62,399 nt of DNA from HGM11501 sp045123995. Its GTDB lineage: Bacteria > Bacillota > Clostridia > CAKSNL01 > HGM11501. The DNA is taken from positions 1 to 62,399 of the forward strand of contig JBGVKY010000018.1 of the NCBI GenBank assembly GCA_045123995.1, in the 5' to 3' direction. This document shows positions 15,696 to 24,740 of this stretch, piece after piece. Numbering within the stretch: the stretch's first letter is position 1; each line of letters starts with the position of its first letter. The notes below the pieces were generated by a model. That model was not told the DNA's origin. It saw nothing but the letters and a program-made list of their open reading frames with translations, and did no database searches. Made by a program: the position numbers and the translations under genes.

Positions 15696-16697
15696 TTATT
15701 CCCACTCGATAGTTCCAACGGGCTTTGGTGTAAGGTCCATTAAGACACGGTTTATGCCAGGAACTTCTTTTGTAATTCTGTCGGTTATTTTATGAAGTAC
15801 GCTGTAGGGAATTTCTTCGATAGTTGCACTCATAGCGTCCTTTGTATTTACCGCACGGATAATTGCAGGCCAACCCTCATAACGGCTTTCGTCCTTTACT
15901 CCCACGCTCTTTATATCCGGCACTACAATGAAATACTGCCATACCTTTTCAGCAAGGCCGCACTTATCAAACTCGTCTCTTAAAATTGCATCCGCTTCAC
16001 GGAGTGCATGGAGTCTGTCACGGGTGATTGCGCCAAGACATCTTACTCCGAGACCGGGTCCGGGGAAAGGCTGACGGTAAACCATAGCGTGAGGAAGACC
16101 CAAAGCCTCTCCAACTACTCTTACTTCATCCTTAAAAAGGAGCTTTACGGGTTCTACCAGCTCAAAGTTAAGGTCCTCAGGAAGTCCGCCCACATTGTGA
16201 TGACTCTTTACAGCCTTTTTACCTTCTGCCTGCTTGATACTTTGAAGTATATCGGGATAAATTGTTCCCTGAGCTAAGAAAGTTACATCGTCGAGCTTTC
16301 TTGCCTCATCCGCAAATACATTTATGAATTCAGCACCGATAATTTTTCTTTTTCTTTCGGGGTCTGCCACATCTTTAAGAAGATTTAAGAAACGGTCTGT
16401 TGCGTCAACATATATAAGATTAGCGTCAAGCTCCCCTTTGAAAAGCTTTATAACATTTTCAGACTCATCCTTACGCATAAGTCCGTGATTTACATGAACA
16501 CAAACAAGCTGCTTTCCTATAGCCTTTATCAAGAGAGCTGCCACAACCGATGAATCAACTCCACCGGAGAGTGCCAAAAGCACTTTCTTATCTCCAACCT
16601 GATTTCTTACTAAAGCTATCTGTTCTTCTATAAAAGCATCCGCAAGGGCTTTTGTAGTAATACGTGCCATATTTTCGGGTCTTACGTTTGAATTCAT
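15696..16697 (-). CDS. guaA: GMP synthase, ATP-pyrophosphatase subunit only (no glutaminase domain)
   Basis: 333 residues. LLALSGGVDSS at 40-50 is the ATP-PPase P-loop; VYRQPFPGPGLGVRCLG and the end LMDLTPKPVGTIEWE are the GuaA dimerisation domain. It aminates XMP to GMP using ATP and ammonia. Standard bacterial GuaA is about 510-520 residues with a class I amidotransferase at the N-terminus; here the protein starts with a short linker (NSNVRPENMARITTKALADA) and the upstream DNA is a promoter and intergenic sequence, not a missing half. Ammonia must come from a separate GuaA1-type glutaminase, as in archaea, or directly. A clean ATG with TTGGAGG upstream. Confidence 0.9.
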   Translation of the reverse strand: MNSNVRPENMARITTKALADAFIEEQIALVRNQVGDKKVLLALSGGVDSSVVAALLIKAIGKQLVCVHVNHGLMRKDESENVIKLFKGELDANLIYVDATDRFLNLLKDVADPERKRKIIGAEFINVFADEARKLDDVTFLAQGTIYPDILQSIKQAEGKKAVKSHHNVGGLPEDLNFELVEPVKLLFKDEVRVVGEALGLPHAMVYRQPFPGPGLGVRCLGAITRDRLHALREADAILRDEFDKCGLAEKVWQYFIVVPDIKSVGVKDESRYEGWPAIIRAVNTKDAMSATIEEIPYSVLHKITDRITKEVPGINRVLMDLTPKPVGTIEWE

Positions 16698-16737
16698 TTT
16701 AATTCCTCCAATGCACTTTCAAAAAATTCTTTTTATT

Positions 16738-16766
16738 AGAATAGCACAATATTTGTCAGATTTCAA
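16738..16766 (-). promoter_or_regulatory. Promoter of guaA
   Basis: TTGAAA (complement 16761-16766), 17-bp spacer, TATTCT (complement 16738-16743). About 40 bases of leader, with no purine-riboswitch-like structure seen. Confidence 0.55.
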
Positions 16767-16863
16767 GCAATTTATATATTTTTTCTTATATATATCTTCC
16801 CCTGTTTCAATTTTTTATAAAAAACACCTATGAGAAAAATCAAAAAATATATATTTTTTATAA

Positions 16864-16895
16864 AGGGCTTTAACGTATCATCACGTTAAAGCCCT
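16864..16895 (-). terminator. Terminator of the dockerin subtilase
   Basis: Perfect 13-bp stem AGGGCTTTAACGT/ACGTTAAAGCCCT with a six-base loop, eight bases after the stop and followed by T-rich sequence on the minus strand. Confidence 0.85.
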
Positions 16896-16902
16896 GTCTT
16901 TA

Positions 16903-18252
16903 TTATTTTTCGTTTATATTTTTTATTACAATAAACGCATCTTTTAATGTTACGATTCCGTCAGCGTCTACATCTGCCACTGTTTCTTTTACAAAAGGCG
17001 TAGCATTTTTCTTTTTTGCAAGTTGGTTAATTATTAAATATGCATCATTTTCCGCCAATTTTCCGTCGGCATTGACGTCCCCTGCTTCTGCAATCTGATA
17101 GTTAAGGTATGCCTTTGCATCCGCCATCCCGTAACCGTAATAGTTGTCATAGCCTGTCTCTCCCAGGTCTACGGATACTTTTTCTACTATTTCAAATAAA
17201 TCCTCCTGAGTGAGGCTTTCATCGGCACTTTTCAAAAGTGCCGCAATTCCCGAAACAACAGGGGCCGAAAAAGATGTTCCTTTGGCAGTTGTATATTTGT
17301 TTGTAGATGTAGGAGAAAGGGTTATTATGGGATTTGCATCCGTTCCGCCCGGAGCAACCACCGTCACAGCGTCATTGTGATAGGAATAGTCGCATATAAC
17401 CTTGTTGATGTCCACCGCTCCCACACTTACAACATTTTTAAAAGAAGCAGGATACTGATATATTTCTTTCTCTTTATCGTCGTCGTTTTCGTAGTTGCCG
17501 GAAGATGCTACTATGATAACTCCTTTTGATATAGCGTAATCCACGGCATTTTTCAGGGTAACCGTCTCCGTCTTGCTTCCGAGACTTAAATTTATGACGT
17601 CTGCACTAAAATCATCCACTGCCCTTATTATAGCCTGGGAAATAATGTCGACTTTGGTTTTGTAATCCACATCAAAAGCCTTTATGGGAACTATTTTACA
17701 CTTAGGTGCGACTCCCGAAATACCAATGGTGTTAATTTCCGCGGCAATCACGCCTATAACCTTGGTTCCGTGACCTATATTATCTGTAACATCAGTTGTA
17801 TTGTCAATCATATTATAGCCCGGAAGAACATTCTCCGAAAGCTCCAGATGGCTACTGCAACCCGAATCGATAACCGCCACAGTAACGCCCTCTCCGAAAT
17901 ATCCCTTTTCTCTGGGATAGTAGGCGTTGACAAGGTCCATCTCCCACTTGTACTGGTCCTGCTTGGGGTCTAAAATCTCTTCGCTATTCTCTGTTTCCAG
18001 AAGTTCAATGTCGGCATCGTGAAGCTCTACTATATAATTTTCCTCATAAAAATCCACTACACCGAGAGAAAGAGCTTCTGAAAGTTCCTCCTCGGAAAGA
18101 AGAGCATAGTCCCTTCCGTCAGTTGAAAAAAGAGAAACTTCTTCACTTAAGTAAACAATGTACTCTTTTTCTTCTGCATGAGAAAGGCTTGTGGCAAAAA
18201 TCGTCACAAGTGCAAAGATTATTAAAGGCAAGGACTTTTTCAATATTTTCAT
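16903..18252 (-). CDS. Secreted subtilisin-family (S8) protease with C-terminal type I dockerin
   Basis: 449 residues from the ATG at 18250-18252 (AAAAGGG upstream). Signal peptide 1-26 ending LSHA; propeptide to about 110; catalytic Asp129 (VAVIDSGCS), His161 (NIGHGTK) and Ser327 (KGTSFSAPV). Residues 391-411 and 426-446 are two dockerin repeats, GDVNADGKLAEND and ADVDADGIVTLKD, with Asp/Asn at loop positions 1, 3, 5 and 12 for calcium. Dockerins bind cohesins on scaffoldins, so this protease is expected to be docked on an extracellular or cell-surface complex. No cohesin gene is in the window. Own promoter and terminator; monocistronic. Confidence 0.9.
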   Translation of the reverse strand: MKILKKSLPLIIFALVTIFATSLSHAEEKEYIVYLSEEVSLFSTDGRDYALLSEEELSEALSLGVVDFYEENYIVELHDADIELLETENSEEILDPKQDQYKWEMDLVNAYYPREKGYFGEGVTVAVIDSGCSSHLELSENVLPGYNMIDNTTDVTDNIGHGTKVIGVIAAEINTIGISGVAPKCKIVPIKAFDVDYKTKVDIISQAIIRAVDDFSADVINLSLGSKTETVTLKNAVDYAISKGVIIVASSGNYENDDDKEKEIYQYPASFKNVVSVGAVDINKVICDYSYHNDAVTVVAPGGTDANPIITLSPTSTNKYTTAKGTSFSAPVVSGIAALLKSADESLTQEDLFEIVEKVSVDLGETGYDNYYGYGMADAKAYLNYQIAEAGDVNADGKLAENDAYLIINQLAKKKNATPFVKETVADVDADGIVTLKDAFIVIKNINEK

Positions 18253-18283
18253 GAATTTCACGCCCTTTTATTATAGTAATAAA

Positions 18284-18312
18284 AGTATATCACAGTTTTA
18301 TTTTATTGTCAA
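18284..18312 (-). promoter_or_regulatory. Promoter of the dockerin subtilase
   Basis: TTGACA (complement 18307-18312), 17-bp spacer, TATACT (complement 18284-18289). It begins right behind the terminator of the upstream operon. Confidence 0.75.
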
Positions 18313-18319
18313 ACATACA

Positions 18320-18344
18320 AAAAAGGGTGTGAAACACCCTTTTT
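18320..18344 (-). terminator. Terminator of the argS-helD operon
   Basis: AAAAGGGTGT-GAA-ACACCCTTTT, overlapping the stop codon of the last gene by about two bases. Confidence 0.85.
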
Positions 18345-19671
18345 ATTCTATTGTGTAATATACAAAGCCGTTATGAACACCGCAGAATCTTTTTATCTTG
18401 TCATCAGTAAGTTTCGTAGCCCCATCTTTCGTAATATAATAAGGATTTTTATCCACCTGATTCATAGTAGCTATTCCATCTTTATATAGTTGCACCTTTG
18501 CACCAGCTATAACACCCTTACTTCCATAGGGAGACATGCCGCTTCCGTCGGGATTTGATATATACATTCCCACATTCATTCCCTCGCCGTAGAAATTAAG
18601 CACATGCTTCCCTTCTAATGTAATAACATGTTCTAAGTTAAGTCCGTATACCATTATATCTTCCTTGGTTTCCACGTTGAAACGACGATAGTTTCCTGCC
18701 ATATCGGTGTAATAAATGAATTTATCAATCCATTTGGGATAGAGAGCTGCCTTTATTAAAAATTCTTCTTCCGTTCCGTCGGTATTTGATCTATACATTG
18801 AGCCTTTGATATCCTGATAGTACACCTTATCCTTGTAATAGTCCCAGGAATTTTCAAATTCGCCCTTGATTTCTGCTATCAGGCTTCCCTCTCTGTCGTA
18901 AACGAAAGTTCCGTTTTGGGTCTCGCACCATGCATAATCCTCTGCCGTATATCCCACCATAGTAACACCGTTGGCAAGAGTCTTTCTGTTACCTTTTTCT
19001 TTATCAAGAACAGAAAGATTTCCGCTTCCCATAACGAAAAGCTTGTCCCCCGACTTATGAATTTTTCCTGCCTGACCCAGATCTTCTTCCATGCTGGTTT
19101 CAGCATCTCTTTTTATTAACTTGCCGCCCTTTATGTAATAGAAGTATCCGTCCAGGAGTGTGATGTCATCAAAGTCTACAGGAGCAGAAATCACTTGCCT
19201 TACATTGCCGTCGGTCCTTACAATAACTTCCCTGCCGTAGCTTTCCATGTAGGCATAAGCTCCGTCTTCGGGGGTCCAGTAAACCCTTGCATTAAAATAC
19301 TCTAAAACATCCCTGAAAGGAACATATAATTTACCATCAATAAAAACAGCCTTTTCAGAAAGAGTTATTTCTTCTTCGCCGGGATTATCCCCATACAGGT
19401 CATATTCCACAAAGGCTTTATCTTCTTTCCCTCTGATAAATGAAAGTTTTATATAAAGCCCTATTATGTCTCCTAATCGGTTGTTTACGGAATATACCCC
19501 GTCATTGGCGGAAAAATCAAGGTTCATTATTTCTGCCATATCAGAAAGAGGAACCATTGTTACTCCGTTTATCAAGGTGCTTTCTATTTCGATTTCATCA
19601 ATTTTTGCAGCATTGACCGAAACCGAAAGAACAAGAGTAAATAATAAAATACTTACCAATATTTTTTTCAT
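18343..19671 (-). CDS. Exported protein: copper-amine-oxidase stalk domain plus DUF5050-like propeller
   Basis: 442 residues. Signal peptide about 1-21 (KKILVSILLFTLVLSVSVNA). Residues about 22-145 carry two stalk-type repeats (INGVTMVPLSDMAEIMNLDF and IDGKLYVPFRDVLEYFNARV) of the Cu_amine_oxidN1 family, here without any oxidase. The rest is a run of short beta units with YYI/YY/VYY and aromatic-acidic turns (GYFYYIKGGKLIKRD, DKFIYYTDMAGNYRRF) as in DUF5050 beta-propellers. Probably a surface or wall-associated sensor or binding protein. It overlaps helD by four bases (ATGA) and ends the operon. Confidence 0.7.
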   Translation of the reverse strand: MKKILVSILLFTLVLSVSVNAAKIDEIEIESTLINGVTMVPLSDMAEIMNLDFSANDGVYSVNNRLGDIIGLYIKLSFIRGKEDKAFVEYDLYGDNPGEEEITLSEKAVFIDGKLYVPFRDVLEYFNARVYWTPEDGAYAYMESYGREVIVRTDGNVRQVISAPVDFDDITLLDGYFYYIKGGKLIKRDAETSMEEDLGQAGKIHKSGDKLFVMGSGNLSVLDKEKGNRKTLANGVTMVGYTAEDYAWCETQNGTFVYDREGSLIAEIKGEFENSWDYYKDKVYYQDIKGSMYRSNTDGTEEEFLIKAALYPKWIDKFIYYTDMAGNYRRFNVETKEDIMVYGLNLEHVITLEGKHVLNFYGEGMNVGMYISNPDGSGMSPYGSKGVIAGAKVQLYKDGIATMNQVDKNPYYITKDGATKLTDDKIKRFCGVHNGFVYYTIE

Positions 19672-21818
19672 AAGGTCATATCCTTTTTCTTATATTCAAA
19701 AAGTTTAAGCTTGTGAAGTGCTCTTGTGGATGCAGTATAGAAAAGATTTTTAAGCTTTTCTCCCTTAAAGCTTTCATAAGGAATTGCCACCGCATCAAAC
19801 TCCAGTCCCTTTGCCATATACACGGGAATTATAACATTTCCAACGCGTAATTTTTTGTCGTTTTCAGTTACTAAAATAAGCCCCATTTCCTTGCCGTATT
19901 TATCGTAAAGATTTTGGCATTCTTCCATGGTGGGGAATATTATGGCAGAAGTAAGGTTTTCTCTTTTCCAGTCAAGGGACTGATTTACAAGACTTTTAAG
20001 ATAATCTTCTTCTGAGTGAAGTTTTACAAGGCTTACGTTTTCACCCGACCTTTTCATATAGTCAACGTTTTCAAGATTTAATATCTTTCCGCAAAATTTA
20101 CTTATCTCTGCCGTACTTCTGTAGCTTTTGGTAAGGTGCTTTACGCTGGCACCGGGAAATACCGAGGCGATTTTCTCTCCCTCCACCCGGGGACTTAAGG
20201 GGCAGACTGTCTGATTGGTATCACCCAAAAAAGTGATGCTTGCTTTTTTGAAACAGTTTTTCATTGTTTCAAAATGAAGCCTCGTATAATCCTGCGCCTC
20301 GTCAACAATAAGGTACTTTACTTCGTTTTTTAATTCCCTTGTTGCAGATAAAATATACGAAAGTGGTGCTGCATCCTCACTTAATACTTTCTTTTCAGAA
20401 AGCCAGCTTTTTGTATATTCGTAAACCTCTTGATCAATTCCCTTTAAGACTTCAAGATAAATAGTTTCGGGCTTTGCAGAAAGAACATTTTCCGCAAATG
20501 CTAAAAAAGCGTGATATTCTTCCCTTAAGCTCCATTTAAGTTTAATTAAAGCCTCGTCTTTGTCCTCTTCCTGATAGGAAGAAAGGAATTCATCAATTTC
20601 TTCTTTTCGTCTTCTTTTATATTCTTCCTTTGCGAAAACGGAAACTCTCGCATAAAGCTTATTCATTCTCGCCTGAATGGAAAGATAAGAAAAGTCGCCC
20701 GTAAAAAGGCTGTCCATTTCCTTCCCGGTCATAAGGCATCTGCCTTTATATATCATGTCCGGGAAATCAGGAGAAGTCCCCGAAAGCTTTTCTATCTTTT
20801 CTTTAAGAACCTCCGCCAATTTTCCAGAGGTTTTAATTTTTGCCGCTTTTTCTCTTATGCCGTACGGATTTACGGAAAAGTCCAAAAAATCCTCGGCGGG
20901 CAAAAATTTATATTCTCCTTCGAAAAGTGCCTCTGCATATTTATTAAAGGTGGTGCTTTTTATATTTTCTTCTCCAAGTCTTGGCAAAACCTCTGAAATA
21001 TAGTCCCCAAACACGTCATTGGGTGAAAAAATCATTATGTTTCCCGAGGTTATGTCCGCCCTGTATGCATAGAGGAAAAAAGCCGCTCTTTGCATGGCAA
21101 CAGAGGTTTTTCCGCTTCCTGCAGGGCCGAAAGCCACTAAATATTTACTTTCTTTATCCCTTATTATCTGGTTCTGCTCCCTCTGGATGGTACATACAAT
21201 ATCACGCATCTTGGAGTCGGCGCTTTTTCCCAGAGCTTCAGAAAGAATATCATCCTCAATGGCAATAGAACTGTCATAGGCAGATATAATTTCACCTTTC
21301 CATATCTTGAACTGTCTTTTTAAGGTAATTTCACCTTCTACCTTTCCACGGGGTGCCATGTATTCTGCTTTTCCAAGCTCATAGTCATAATACATCCCGG
21401 CAATGGGGCTTCGCCAGTCAAAAACATAAAAGTCCAGAGACTCTTCTTCAATAAGACTGTTTATGCCTATATATATCTTCATCGGAAGAGAGTCTTTGAG
21501 CTTGAAGTCCATTCTTGCAAAATAAGGAGTATTTTGCATGGTTAAAAGCCTTGCATATTCCACCTCACTGTCGTGCATAACCCCTGCACGGGAGTCTATC
21601 TCCACAAGATAGGAATAGGCATCAACGAACTTACCCAATGACTGCACGTCGTTACCAATATCGTCCATCATGGTTTTGTTAAGCTCAATAACCTCTTTTT
21701 TGGATTTTTCCAAAGCCTCTTTTCTTTTATAAAGCAAGGATGTGAGCACCGTCATTACCTTATCAAGATAATCTTTTTCAAAAATCATTTCTTCATTAGA
21801 TATTCCCACAGTGCTCAC
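19668..21818 (-). CDS. helD: HelD-type superfamily 1 helicase / RNA polymerase recycling factor
   Basis: 716 residues. The N-terminal 70 residues form a coiled-coil-like arm (SLLYKRKEALEKSKKEVIEL), followed by the HelD-type domain DFYVFDWRSPIAGMYYDYE, Walker A GPAGSGKTS at 231-239, the Walker B/DEAQ motif YLIVDEAQDYTRLH, then LTKSYRSTAEIS and the motif YMAKGLEFDAVAIPY. HelD pulls stalled RNA polymerase off DNA in Gram-positive bacteria; UvrD-like helicases are relatives, but the long N-terminal arm and DWRSPI segment favour HelD. Located between argS and a surface-protein gene, 15 bases after argS. Confidence 0.85.
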   Translation of the reverse strand: MSTVGISNEEMIFEKDYLDKVMTVLTSLLYKRKEALEKSKKEVIELNKTMMDDIGNDVQSLGKFVDAYSYLVEIDSRAGVMHDSEVEYARLLTMQNTPYFARMDFKLKDSLPMKIYIGINSLIEEESLDFYVFDWRSPIAGMYYDYELGKAEYMAPRGKVEGEITLKRQFKIWKGEIISAYDSSIAIEDDILSEALGKSADSKMRDIVCTIQREQNQIIRDKESKYLVAFGPAGSGKTSVAMQRAAFFLYAYRADITSGNIMIFSPNDVFGDYISEVLPRLGEENIKSTTFNKYAEALFEGEYKFLPAEDFLDFSVNPYGIREKAAKIKTSGKLAEVLKEKIEKLSGTSPDFPDMIYKGRCLMTGKEMDSLFTGDFSYLSIQARMNKLYARVSVFAKEEYKRRRKEEIDEFLSSYQEEDKDEALIKLKWSLREEYHAFLAFAENVLSAKPETIYLEVLKGIDQEVYEYTKSWLSEKKVLSEDAAPLSYILSATRELKNEVKYLIVDEAQDYTRLHFETMKNCFKKASITFLGDTNQTVCPLSPRVEGEKIASVFPGASVKHLTKSYRSTAEISKFCGKILNLENVDYMKRSGENVSLVKLHSEEDYLKSLVNQSLDWKRENLTSAIIFPTMEECQNLYDKYGKEMGLILVTENDKKLRVGNVIIPVYMAKGLEFDAVAIPYESFKGEKLKNLFYTASTRALHKLKLFEYKKKDMTL

Positions 21819-21833
21819 TTCCTTTCTTTTTAA

Positions 21834-23522
21834 TTACATTCTTTCAACTGATTCAATTCCTAAAAGAGACAGTGCATTCTTTATGCATATTGTTGTTGCT
21901 TCTGTAAGTAAAAGTCTTGCCTTTTTAACAGACTCTTCACCCTTTAATATGGGAGTTGTGTTATAGAACTTATTAAACGCCTTTGCCACATTGGTTACAT
22001 AACGGTTTATATAGAAAGGCTCATTTTTTTCCGCTGCTGAGCGGACAACATCCGAAAATTCCGACAAAAGCTTAAGAAGGGAATACTCTTCCCCCGTTAT
22101 GTCGTAATCAAAGGAATAGCCCGTAAGGTCAGGAGTCTCTGCCTTTCTCAAAACGCTCTTACCTCTGGCGTAGCTGTACTGAACATAAGGTCCCGATTCT
22201 CCGTTAAAGTCCAATATATCGTCCCAGTCGAATATAATGTCTTTTTCACGGCTGTTTTTAAGGAATGTATAAAAAATTGCACCTATTCCCACTTTTTTAG
22301 CCGCATCTTCCACATCTTCTCCTACATTTCCGTTGGCTTTCATGATTTCGGCTGTTTTATTTATGGCTTCAGATAAAACAGTTTCCAAAAGTACGACGTT
22401 TCCGCTTCTTGTACTCATGGCACCTGTTGCAAATTTAACCGTGCCGAATCCCACATGCTGACAGTCCTTGGCATAAGCTTTTCCCAGCTTTTCCAAGGTT
22501 GCAAAAATCTGCTTGAAGTGCAAGCTCTGAGGAAGACCCACAACATAGATATTCTTATAGAAATTATAGGTATTTGCTCTATATTCCGCAGAAGCCAAAT
22601 CACGGGTTGTATAGATAGTGGAGCCGTCCTGCTTTAAAACGATGGCAGGAGCCATGTCGGGAAATTCCACAATATATGCTCCGTCGCTTAAGGTAAGAAG
22701 ATTTTTTTCCTTAAGCTCGTCTACAATAGAATCTGTTCTCTTGGCAAAAAAGGCTTCTCCGTTATAGGAATCAAAGGTGATTCCCATTTTTTCATATACC
22801 TTTTTAAATTCCTCTATACTAACCTCACGGAACCAGTTCCAGAGACCATAATTTTCTTCGTCGCCTGTTTCAAGAAGATGAAATTCGCTTCTCGCTCTAT
22901 CCTCTAACGAAGAATCCTTTTCGGCCTCCTCGTGGAATCTTACATAGAGCTTATTAAGCTCATTTATAGGGTCCTTTTCAACAATTTCCTTGTCCCCCCA
23001 CATCTTATACGCAGTAATTACCTTGCCGAACTGAGTTCCCCAGTCACCAAGATAGTTAAGCTTTTCCACCTTAAATCCAAGAAAATCATATATTCTGGAT
23101 AAGGAATTTCCCACTGCAGTGGAAAACAGATGTCCGACGTGGAAAGGCTTTACTATATTAGGGGAGGAAAAATCGATAACAACTGTTTTTCCGCAACCTT
23201 CCTTTGTCTTTCCGTAGCTTTCTCCCTCGGATATTATTTTTTCAGCCAAATCCTTAGCAAAAGCTTTTTTATTAAAAAAGAAATTGAGGTATCCGCCAAC
23301 CGGTGAAACCTTCTCTATTGCTTCATCTTCTCCGATTTTCTCTGCCAGTTCCGATGCTATCATGTTGGGAGCTTTTCTCAAAACTTTCGACAAGCTAAAG
23401 CAGGGAAATGCCGCATCGCCCATAGACTCGTCCTTGGGCTTTTCTATGAGACCCATAACAGTCTCCTTATCTCCATCTGTGAGGAGGGCAATTTTTTCTG
23501 CAATATGTAACTTAAAATCCAT
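21834..23522 (-). CDS. argS: Arginyl-tRNA synthetase
   Basis: 562 residues from the ATG at 23520-23522 (AAAGGAG upstream; 21 further open codons lack a site). N-terminal tRNA-binding domain to about 110; HIGH motif as HVGH at 128-131; MSTRSGN in the position of KMSKS; C-terminal anticodon-binding helices ending KNALSLLGIESVERM. It charges tRNA-Arg and is a class I enzyme that needs tRNA to activate arginine. First gene of the operon with helD and the stalk/propeller gene. A tRNA-Arg(UCU) gene lies at 27733-27809. Confidence 0.97.
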   Translation of the reverse strand: MDFKLHIAEKIALLTDGDKETVMGLIEKPKDESMGDAAFPCFSLSKVLRKAPNMIASELAEKIGEDEAIEKVSPVGGYLNFFFNKKAFAKDLAEKIISEGESYGKTKEGCGKTVVIDFSSPNIVKPFHVGHLFSTAVGNSLSRIYDFLGFKVEKLNYLGDWGTQFGKVITAYKMWGDKEIVEKDPINELNKLYVRFHEEAEKDSSLEDRARSEFHLLETGDEENYGLWNWFREVSIEEFKKVYEKMGITFDSYNGEAFFAKRTDSIVDELKEKNLLTLSDGAYIVEFPDMAPAIVLKQDGSTIYTTRDLASAEYRANTYNFYKNIYVVGLPQSLHFKQIFATLEKLGKAYAKDCQHVGFGTVKFATGAMSTRSGNVVLLETVLSEAINKTAEIMKANGNVGEDVEDAAKKVGIGAIFYTFLKNSREKDIIFDWDDILDFNGESGPYVQYSYARGKSVLRKAETPDLTGYSFDYDITGEEYSLLKLLSEFSDVVRSAAEKNEPFYINRYVTNVAKAFNKFYNTTPILKGEESVKKARLLLTEATTICIKNALSLLGIESVERM

Positions 23523-23573
23523 AACCTTTTCTCCTTTTTTAGCGGACTTTTTAACAAGATAGTATATCAATTT

Positions 23574-23602
23574 ATTATACAACAAAACTCATCTTTCTGC
23601 AA
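23574..23602 (-). promoter_or_regulatory. Promoter of argS
   Basis: TTGCAG (complement 23597-23602), 17-bp spacer, TATAAT (complement 23574-23579). No T-box is seen in the short leader. Confidence 0.75.
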
Positions 23603-23642
23603 GATGTAATTTTTTAAATTTCATCCTTCTTTTTCCGTCAAT

Positions 23643-23676
23643 AAAAAACCGATGTAGCAAGCCACATCGGTTTTTT
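23643..23676 (-). terminator. Terminator of the ROK-aminotransferase-oxidoreductase operon
   Basis: 13-bp stem AAAAAACCGATGT/ACATCGGTTTTTT with an eight-base loop, two bases after the oxidoreductase stop. Confidence 0.9.
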
Positions 23677-23678
23677 AT

Positions 23679-24722
23679 TTATTTAATTGCTATGAACTTT
23701 TTCTTCTGATTGGACTTATATGCAGCTTCTATAATTTTCTGTACTAAAATTGCATCGTCTGCACCAATGGGAGGATTGGTTCCGTTGATAATAGCGTTAC
23801 CAAATCCCTCTATTTCCTTTGTATACATGTTACCAAGTTCAGCTTCCATGATGTAGGAATTGGTGGGCTGTCTGTCCTGAGCTGCATTGTATGCACCCTG
23901 GTCACCGCAGATCGTAACTCTTACATTACCGCCTTCAACCTGACCGATTGTACCTTCTGCGAATATGCTTCCTTCGGTACCGTAGATTTCAAGCTTGCAA
24001 ACGGCCGCATCGTCGGGAATGTTGAAGTTAGCATCAACATAAGCAACTGCACCGTTTTCCATCTTTACAATCATAGAGCCGCCGTCTTCAACCTCATAGT
24101 TGAAAATTTGTGTTCCTGAGAAAGATGCAACTTCCTTTGCCTTAAGTCCACTTATGTACTGAAGTAAGTCTATGCAGTGGATACCCATATCCATTAAAGA
24201 ACCGCCACCTGAAGTAGCTTTCTGCTGACGCCAGTTTCCGGGAATGTCGGGATACCAGCAGGTAAGCTGAGCACGCATGGAAACGATCTGGCCAAGCTTG
24301 CCCTCTTCGATGAGCTTCTTCATCATCTGATGATAGGTGTGGAATCTCATCATTAAGCCTACGCCGATTTTTACACCGTTCTCGTCGCAGATTTTCTTAA
24401 GCTTAGCTGATTCTTTAGCAGAAAGAGTCATGGGCTTTTCAAGTAATATGTGCTTTTTAGCCTTAGCTGCCTTAATTGTCTGATCCATGTGGAAAGCCAC
24501 AGGAGAAGCAATATATACAGCTTCGATTTCATCAATGGCTAAAAGTTCTTCAGCAGTTGTAAAAGCGTATTTTGCTCCGTACTTTTCCTTTGCCGCTTCT
24601 GCTGCCTCGCCGTTTGCGTCCATAACCGCAATAAGCTCTGCATTTTGGGCAAGCATAAGACCGGGAAGAGTTCTTCTGTCGGCAATACCGCCACAACCGA
24701 TTACGCCCCATTTAATTTTCAT
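23679..24722 (-). CDS. Gfo/Idh/MocA-family sugar oxidoreductase
   Basis: 347 residues. Rossmann motif GVIGCGGIADRRT at the start, LLEKPM near residue 95 as in the family, and the substrate-side helix SLMDMGIHCIDLLQYISGLK with the conserved His. It oxidises or reduces a sugar, inositol or aminosugar with NAD(P). Eighteen bases after the DegT-family aminotransferase: such pairs convert a hydroxyl to an amino group by oxidation then transamination. Last gene of a ROK-controlled operon. Substrate not identifiable. Confidence 0.85.
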   Translation of the reverse strand: MKIKWGVIGCGGIADRRTLPGLMLAQNAELIAVMDANGEAAEAAKEKYGAKYAFTTAEELLAIDEIEAVYIASPVAFHMDQTIKAAKAKKHILLEKPMTLSAKESAKLKKICDENGVKIGVGLMMRFHTYHQMMKKLIEEGKLGQIVSMRAQLTCWYPDIPGNWRQQKATSGGGSLMDMGIHCIDLLQYISGLKAKEVASFSGTQIFNYEVEDGGSMIVKMENGAVAYVDANFNIPDDAAVCKLEIYGTEGSIFAEGTIGQVEGGNVRVTICGDQGAYNAAQDRQPTNSYIMEAELGNMYTKEIEGFGNAIINGTNPPIGADDAILVQKIIEAAYKSNQKKKFIAIK

Positions 24723-24740
24723 AGAAAACTCCTCCTTAAA

